Source: Brevibacillus fluminis
Lineage (GTDB): Bacteria > Bacillota > Bacilli > Brevibacillales > Brevibacillaceae
DNA length: 64,000 bases
Assembly (NCBI RefSeq): GCF_003710825.1
Contig: NZ_RHHQ01000002.1
Coordinates: 44,766 to 108,765, forward strand
Direction of reading: 5' to 3'
Part shown: in pieces, positions 59,298 through 64,000 of the stretch
How the letters are laid out: each line of letters starts with the position of its first letter
Numbering within the stretch: position 1 is the stretch's first letter
The notes under the pieces: model-generated
Seen by the model: the letters and a program-made list of their open reading frames with translations, nothing else
The model's database searches: none
Told to the model about the DNA's origin: nothing
Made by a program: the position numbers and the translations under genes

Positions 59298-62200
59298 TTC
59301 TTTTTCAGCTCAGTTACTTTATCGTTTTTGTCAGTTACAACCAACGTGTAGGAAGTAACATCACCGAATACCAATTTTTTACCAGTGTCGAATGAACCAT
59401 CAGCATTCACTTCTACATCGTAAGTTTTGGTTCCGATTTTTACTTGCAGCGATTTAACATTTTCAGTATCAACCGCGCCTTTAGCACCAGCTACTTGGTA
59501 TGCTTTCATATTAGCTTGGTTGTAAACAGTTGGAGTTACCAGTTTAAAGTTAACCAAGTCTGTTGGCTCTTCTGGCGTGTATCCATTTGGATAAGCCAAG
59601 AATTTATTCATATCGTAATCGTTTTCGTCGATTTCATCTTCATCGCCGATAACTACTACGTAGTCCAATTTGGACTCATCATCATCAGTGTCGACCATTA
59701 CAACGTAATCGCCATCGTTTACGCTAGTGATGTCATCGAAATCAGTGTTGAAGAATGCAGTGCTGGAAGTTGTGAAGAGGGTATCTTTTTGCTCTTTACC
59801 ATCTTTGTCCAGGTAAGTGAAAGTGATTTTGTTGGAATCAACTTTCGTTACTTTACCTGTACGTACATCATCCAGATCAGCTTTTGTGATGTCTTTCAAC
59901 ACAGATACTTGGTCTGGATTATCGTTTGCACCGTTAACGATTTGTACAGCATCTTTGATGATTACTTCATTGTCACCGTTCAGGCCATACTCAATGAAGT
60001 CAAAACGGTTGAAACGTTTTTGAGCATCTTTCACGCTGCCATCCAATTTGTAGAGGTTGGATTTCAGTTCGCCGTTTTCACGAGTCAAGATCTCAACGAG
60101 GTCGTCTCCACCTTTAACATACAGGTTTTTCACGTAACCGTAAGAGTTGTTGTCGGATACGGAACCACCGTCAACTACGAAAACATATTCCAGCTCGTTG
60201 TCATCAGTTGTGTAGAAAACAGTTTTCTTGTTGTCATCAGCAACGGATTTGAACTTAGCTACGCGTACGTCTTGGAGTTCATGACGGCTAGCGCCTGTAG
60301 TTTTAACATCACCAGTCATATCGAATACAACTGTGCTGTCAGTTACATCGTAAGATTGTTTTTTGCCGTTAGCGTCTTTAACGTTCAGCACCATGCCGTC
60401 TTCATCAGCAGCATCGTCCCACGCTTGACCGGAGAGAGGATTCAGTTTGGTTTTGTCCATAACTTTTACTTTGTCTACATCGCCTTTGGAGTTCAAAGTG
60501 ATTTCAACCAAGTGCAAGTTTTTAGCGGATTTGTCAGAGTCGATTGTTACGAGCTGTTTCATGATCTCAGCATCAGTCAACTCTTCACCAGTGGAATCCC
60601 ACTCGATGTCTTCAGCTTCCAGGCTTACAGTTTGTTTTGTACCTTTTTCAGTGTACGCAACAAATGTGTATTTGTCGGAGCTTGTATCGTAAACAACGTC
60701 TTTCGTAACAACTGCTTTGAAACGACGATCGTTTACATTGTCTTTTGTTTCCAAGTGACGGATACGACCAGCTGCATCGAGGTAGACTTTAACATCTACG
60801 CCGTCCAGGTCACGCAGTTTGTCGCGCAGGTCTGTACCGGTTGGTTTTTTGATGTCTTTGTTAGCGTTGTCGGAGTAGCTTACACCTTTGCGAACACGGT
60901 ATGTTTTGTCGCCGATTACCAGACGGTTGTCGTCATCTTTACGGGACTCAACTTTGTCTACTTTACCTTCAACTACTGTGCGATTAGCCATGATGATGTA
61001 CTTGTCTTTTTTACCTTCTGGATAGTACACGCTGTATACGTCCATAGGTTGCAGGTCAGCAAGTTTTTTCAGCTCGCCATTGATGTAAACCAAGAAGTCT
61101 TTACCTTCTTCTTTGTCTTTCAGATCGAAGGAACCGTCTTCCAGGTTAGTGATTTTTTGTTTTGTAGCATCGACTTTCTCGATTACTTCAGAACCGTATT
61201 TTACGCCAGCTTGAGTTTGGTCAGCAGTACCGTCGTCGAATACGTTGATGTAGGAGATGTCGCCATCGGAGTTCAGAACAACTTTAGCGGATGCTGCTAC
61301 GCTGTCGTTCAGAGCCGCGATCAATTTCAGACCGTCAAGAGCTTTGCTGTATGTTTTGAAGTTGTAAACAACTTTAACATCAACGTTGCCTTTGTCGTTT
61401 TTAGCCAAAGAGTAAGTTTTGTCGTTGTCAAATTTGATTTCGAAATCTTCGAGATTGTCGGAAGTCAATTTGTCGCCGTTAGAGATGACTTTGTCGTTCA
61501 GGTAGATGGTGTCAGTACGCAGGTTCAGTACATCTTCATCATCGGAGTTTTCCATCCAAACTACATAGTCTTCACGGTCGTCTTTTACCCACACTTGTAC
61601 GTGTTGGCCAACGAAACCGTTAACGTTGATGCCGTCAGCTACTTTGTAAGTACCTTTGAGAGCGGAACCAGTGAAAGAAACTTCGTTTGCTTTCAAAGTG
61701 CCCAGACCCATTACTGGTACGTTGTTAACAAATGGCAAGTCTGCGGACTTGTTGCCGTTTTTGTTAGCCCAGTCTTGGTCGTAAACATCTACGTTCAGGT
61801 ATTCAGACAACAGAGTTTTCTTTTCGTTGCCGTTTTTACCATCGTAGATTTCAAAACGAACGTCTGTACCATACTCAACTTGCTTCATCAAACCTACGTT
61901 CAAGGAGTTGTCGAGCATGATGAATACGTCACCGCGAGTAGCTGGTTTGTCTGGAGTAACTTTGATACCTTTGGAGATACCCAGCTCGGAAGCTTTCGCG
62001 ATGTAGTTGTTTGGCCATACGCCTTTAACAGCTGGATCGTAACCGAGGGAACGGATGATCATAGCAACTGCCTCAGCATAAGTTACGTTGTTGCCAGCTT
62101 TGAAAGTTTGGTCAGTGTAACCTTTAACGATTTCTTGACCGGACGCTACGTTTACATAACCGGAGAACCAGTCAGAAGGTTTCACGTCAGTGAAGTTGGA

Positions 62201-62560
62201 TTGGAATTGAGCCAGTTTAGCGCCTTCTTCCAAACCGCGAGCGCGTACTACCAGAGTAGCGAACTCAGCGCGAGTGATGCTGCGGTCTGTACCGTAGTCA
62301 CCGTTGCCATAACCTTGAATCAGACCCAAAGCACCCAGGCGCTTAACGGTCTTTTGGAGACCTGGATCCATTTGTGGAGCTTGAGTAGCTTCTTCTGCGC
62401 CTACTACCATTGGTGCTACAGTAAGAGCGAGGGCACTTGCCAATACGCTATTAACAACCTTTTTCATAACCTTACATTCTCCTCCTCTAGTATAATCAGA
62501 TTGTTCTTGGGGAAACATTCTCTTTACTTTATCTTTCTTATTAACGCCCGAATCCTGCAA
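59291..62560 (-). CDS. mwp: Middle wall S-layer protein MWP (SLH-anchored)
   Basis: S-layer subunit that binds the cell wall through N-terminal SLH domains. From TTG 62560 it has 1089 aa; from ATG 62467 (MKKVVNSVLASALALTVAPM, signal peptide) 1058 aa. Both starts have strong ribosome-binding sites (AAAGGAGGTG and GAGGAG), matching the dual initiation known for Brevibacillus MWP. SLH motifs: YGTDRSITRAEFATLVVRAR, FTDVKPSDWFSGYVNVASGQ, ITRAEF/VTYAEAVAMIIRSL and TRGDVFIMLDNSL. The rest is Lys/Asp/Val-rich beta structure. First gene of the mwp-owp operon. Confidence 0.96.
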   Translation of the reverse strand: MQDSGVNKKDKVKRMFPQEQSDYTRGGECKVMKKVVNSVLASALALTVAPMVVGAEEATQAPQMDPGLQKTVKRLGALGLIQGYGNGDYGTDRSITRAEFATLVVRARGLEEGAKLAQFQSNFTDVKPSDWFSGYVNVASGQEIVKGYTDQTFKAGNNVTYAEAVAMIIRSLGYDPAVKGVWPNNYIAKASELGISKGIKVTPDKPATRGDVFIMLDNSLNVGLMKQVEYGTDVRFEIYDGKNGNEKKTLLSEYLNVDVYDQDWANKNGNKSADLPFVNNVPVMGLGTLKANEVSFTGSALKGTYKVADGINVNGFVGQHVQVWVKDDREDYVVWMENSDDEDVLNLRTDTIYLNDKVISNGDKLTSDNLEDFEIKFDNDKTYSLAKNDKGNVDVKVVYNFKTYSKALDGLKLIAALNDSVAASAKVVLNSDGDISYINVFDDGTADQTQAGVKYGSEVIEKVDATKQKITNLEDGSFDLKDKEEGKDFLVYINGELKKLADLQPMDVYSVYYPEGKKDKYIIMANRTVVEGKVDKVESRKDDDNRLVIGDKTYRVRKGVSYSDNANKDIKKPTGTDLRDKLRDLDGVDVKVYLDAAGRIRHLETKDNVNDRRFKAVVTKDVVYDTSSDKYTFVAYTEKGTKQTVSLEAEDIEWDSTGEELTDAEIMKQLVTIDSDKSAKNLHLVEITLNSKGDVDKVKVMDKTKLNPLSGQAWDDAADEDGMVLNVKDANGKKQSYDVTDSTVVFDMTGDVKTTGASRHELQDVRVAKFKSVADDNKKTVFYTTDDNELEYVFVVDGGSVSDNNSYGYVKNLYVKGGDDLVEILTRENGELKSNLYKLDGSVKDAQKRFNRFDFIEYGLNGDNEVIIKDAVQIVNGANDNPDQVSVLKDITKADLDDVRTGKVTKVDSNKITFTYLDKDGKEQKDTLFTTSSTAFFNTDFDDITSVNDGDYVVMVDTDDDESKLDYVVVIGDEDEIDENDYDMNKFLAYPNGYTPEEPTDLVNFKLVTPTVYNQANMKAYQVAGAKGAVDTENVKSLQVKIGTKTYDVEVNADGSFDTGKKLVFGDVTSYTLVVTDKNDKVTELKKNF

Positions 62561-62650
62561 GCGCGTTTCACCTCCTTTCGCAGGATCGCATTTTGTAAAT
62601 GATTAGAAATATTTAGCGTTTTTTGTTAGATCGAAAATGGGACATTCATT

Positions 62651-62679
62651 AGTGTAACATAGTTACTAGACTACGTGAA
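62651..62679 (-). promoter_or_regulatory. mwp promoter, proximal
   Basis: Minus strand TTCACG, 17 nt, TACACT, about 90 nt before the first mwp start. Several further promoter-like sequences lie in the leader, as expected for this heavily transcribed operon. Confidence 0.6.
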
Positions 62680-62810
62680 TCATTTCTTGCACAATTCCCC
62701 GATTTACTTTGACATTCTATTAAACGCCTCAGGTTTCAAAAAGTTGCGGTGCAAACCAAAGTTTTTTTTAATTATTTTCTCATCAGTTTCTAATCACCGC
62801 TACAACTTGT

Positions 62811-62839
62811 ATTATATGGGACACCTTGGTTAAAGTCAT
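62811..62839 (-). promoter_or_regulatory. mwp promoter, distal
   Basis: ATGACT, 17 nt, TATAAT (perfect -10) on the minus strand, 35 nt after the TolC-family stop. Leader of about 240 nt to the TTG start. Confidence 0.7.
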
Positions 62840-62873
62840 CCGCAACCTTTTTCCAGTAAACTATTTTTCGACA

Positions 62874-64000
62874 TTACTCGCCAATCGATGTTTGGTAATT
62901 CATTGCGGCCAAATGGTACTGATGCAGCGCATCTTGGTACTGGTTCTCTTTTGTCGTCAATTCCTCTTCCGCCTGGATGACTTCCAAGGTAGTAGCAAGT
63001 CCGTTCTCAAAACGCAGGTTGGTCAAGCGGTAGCTTTCTGCAGCCGATTCTTTCGCTTTTTGGTTAAACTCTACGGCTTTTTTCGCTGCGTTCAGGTTAA
63101 AGTAATTTTGCGTTACTTCCATTGTAATTTTGGTTTTTTGGTCTTCGATCGCCAGTTTGGCCTTTGCGATGTCGTTTTTGGCAATTTGACCGTTATAAGT
63201 GGATGCAGCAGAGTATTTTGCAATCAAATCATAGTTCAATTGCGCTACGTCTACGTCACCTTGTCTTTGCGCCATTTCCACGCGATCCTTGATCGCTTTC
63301 GCTGTCGCTTCTTCAAGCGGCATCTCGGTAACGGTTCCCATTTTGTCTTTATCGGTGAGCACCCATTGCTTGCTCAAATCGACGCCCATTGTTTGATTGA
63401 GAGTCAAACGCGCCACTTCAACCGCATTTTCCGCAGAAACGAGTGCTGCTTGTGCTCCGGATACGCCCATCTCGGCCTGGAGTACGTCTGTTTTTGCGCG
63501 TGTTCCAACTGCTACGGATGCGTTCGCTACCTTCAATTGGGTTTGCGCACGCGTCAAGCTTTGCTTTTTCAACTCGAGCTGGGATTGTGCATTCACCAGA
63601 TCGTAGTATGCTTTTTGCACGCTGAGCTTGATTTTGCTTTCGGTCGCTGTGTAGGACAGTGCGTTCAGCTTTTTCGCGAGCTGGGATTTGGCATCGCTCA
63701 CGTATTTGTTTTGCGCCGTTCCTACCGAATCGATGAAATCCACTTTGATCTCGCTAACCGATTCGTGTACCAGACGAGCGTTGATGTCTGCAGTGTCGAT
63801 ATCGATGCGCAATGATTTCAGCGTTGTGTTTGTTGCGAGCGCTTGGTCCATCGCCGATTGGATCGACAATTTTCCGGTTGCTGCCGGAGATTGAGTAGCT
63901 GGCGTTGTTGCAGGTGTAGTTGCTGGAGTTGCCGGCGTGTTAGCCGCTACTTCTTTTGGCGCTGTTGTTGGTGTTGTTGGTGTTGTTGTTGTTGTTGTTG
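62874..64000 (-). CDS. TolC-family protein (5' end outside window)
   Basis: At least 375 aa visible. Helical repeats typical of TolC/OEP: LSIQSAMDQALATNTTLKSL, KLSVQKAYYDLVNAQSQLEL, and in the second half MEVTQNYFNLNAAKKAVEFN and NLRFENGLATTLEVIQAEEE. At the visible N-terminus is a Thr/Pro/Ala-rich linker (TTTTTPTTPTTAPKEV) that continues to the edge, so the true start is beyond 64000. Unusual in an organism without outer membrane. Position before mwp suggests a cell-envelope role. Confidence 0.88.
   Translation of the reverse strand, partial: TTTTTTPTTPTTAPKEVAANTPATPATTPATTPATQSPAATGKLSIQSAMDQALATNTTLKSLRIDIDTADINARLVHESVSEIKVDFIDSVGTAQNKYVSDAKSQLAKKLNALSYTATESKIKLSVQKAYYDLVNAQSQLELKKQSLTRAQTQLKVANASVAVGTRAKTDVLQAEMGVSGAQAALVSAENAVEVARLTLNQTMGVDLSKQWVLTDKDKMGTVTEMPLEEATAKAIKDRVEMAQRQGDVDVAQLNYDLIAKYSAASTYNGQIAKNDIAKAKLAIEDQKTKITMEVTQNYFNLNAAKKAVEFNQKAKESAAESYRLTNLRFENGLATTLEVIQAEEELTTKENQYQDALHQYHLAAMNYQTSIGE

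Noticed and set aside
59444..62602. 1052-codon open frame on the plus strand
   Set aside because: Antisense shadow of mwp with unlikely composition (Phe/Val/Cys-rich, no domains); mwp is clearly the coding strand.
63950..64000. CAA/GTT-type microsatellite at the right edge
   Set aside because: It encodes the Thr/Pro linker of the TolC-family protein in frame, so it is coding.

Overview
The window looks like a chromosome segment of a Brevibacillus-type Gram-positive bacterium. The best evidence is a surface-layer operon with the classical Brevibacillus middle wall protein (mwp, with tandem start codons) and outer wall protein (owp). This sits beside a Bacillus-like late-flagellar/competence block (degS-degU, comFA-comFC, yvyF, flgM-flgN-flgK-flgL, fliW-csrA, hag, flaG-fliD-fliS-fliT, hpf, secA), almost all on the minus strand. 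Assignments come from reading motifs and synteny; no database search was run.

Layout. 1-5.3 kb: 5' part of secA, hpf with a sigma-H-type promoter, a cold-shock gene, an amino-acid-binding lipoprotein, a cluster of DnaA-box-like 9-mers, a MotA/MotB-like stator pair and a small yjfB-like gene. 5.4-23.5 kb: flagellar filament, cap, chaperones and hook-associated proteins, including two oversized flagellins (956 and 680 aa), a FliB-type flagellin lysine methylase, and FliW/CsrA with two CsrA-site-like hairpins in the hag leader. 23.5-31.8 kb: yvyF, comFC, comFA, degU, degS, a polysaccharide deacetylase, and metK behind a SAM-I riboswitch. 31.9-44.4 kb: cell-surface functions, namely an SLH-anchored subtilisin-like protease, three tandem SlaP-like S-layer assembly proteins, a 1.3-kaa Ig-like-repeat protein and a small XRE-regulated module. 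44.6-62.6 kb: S-layer locus. Right edge: a TolC-family protein continuing off the window.

Main discovery candidate. At the end of owp lies the 5' part of a group II intron (GUGCG motif, a candidate EBS1 hairpin, domain III-like sequence and the 5' strand of domain IV). It is cut off by a terminator inside domain IV. Downstream over about 8 kb are six separate 3' intron parts. Each has the complementary domain IV strand GGGGAAATAAG, an exactly 34-nt domain V and a domain VI, and each is followed by a different start-codon-less open reading frame beginning AGC/AGA in the same phase. All six have a -10 box placed so that transcription would begin at GGGG. Five share a conserved upstream -35 region, and each unit ends in its own terminator. 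I read this as one 5' exon (owp) and six alternative 3' exons that can be joined by alternative or, more radically, trans-splicing, giving outer wall proteins with different C-terminal domains. Alternative cis splicing of a surface-layer gene by a group II intron with duplicated domains V/VI is known from Clostridium tetani. A promoter- and terminator-bounded trans-splicing cassette array would be new. The predicted 5' splice site lies just before the owp stop codon, about 106 nt upstream of GUGCG, and fits the reading frame of all six exons.

How the genes fit together. The flagellar block is controlled by sigma-D-like promoters (flaG operon, hag, flgM), the FlgM anti-sigma factor and the CsrA-FliW switch. 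The surface block supplies the S-layer, export helpers, an anchored protease and further Ig-fold surface proteins, whose domains resemble those carried by the alternative exons.
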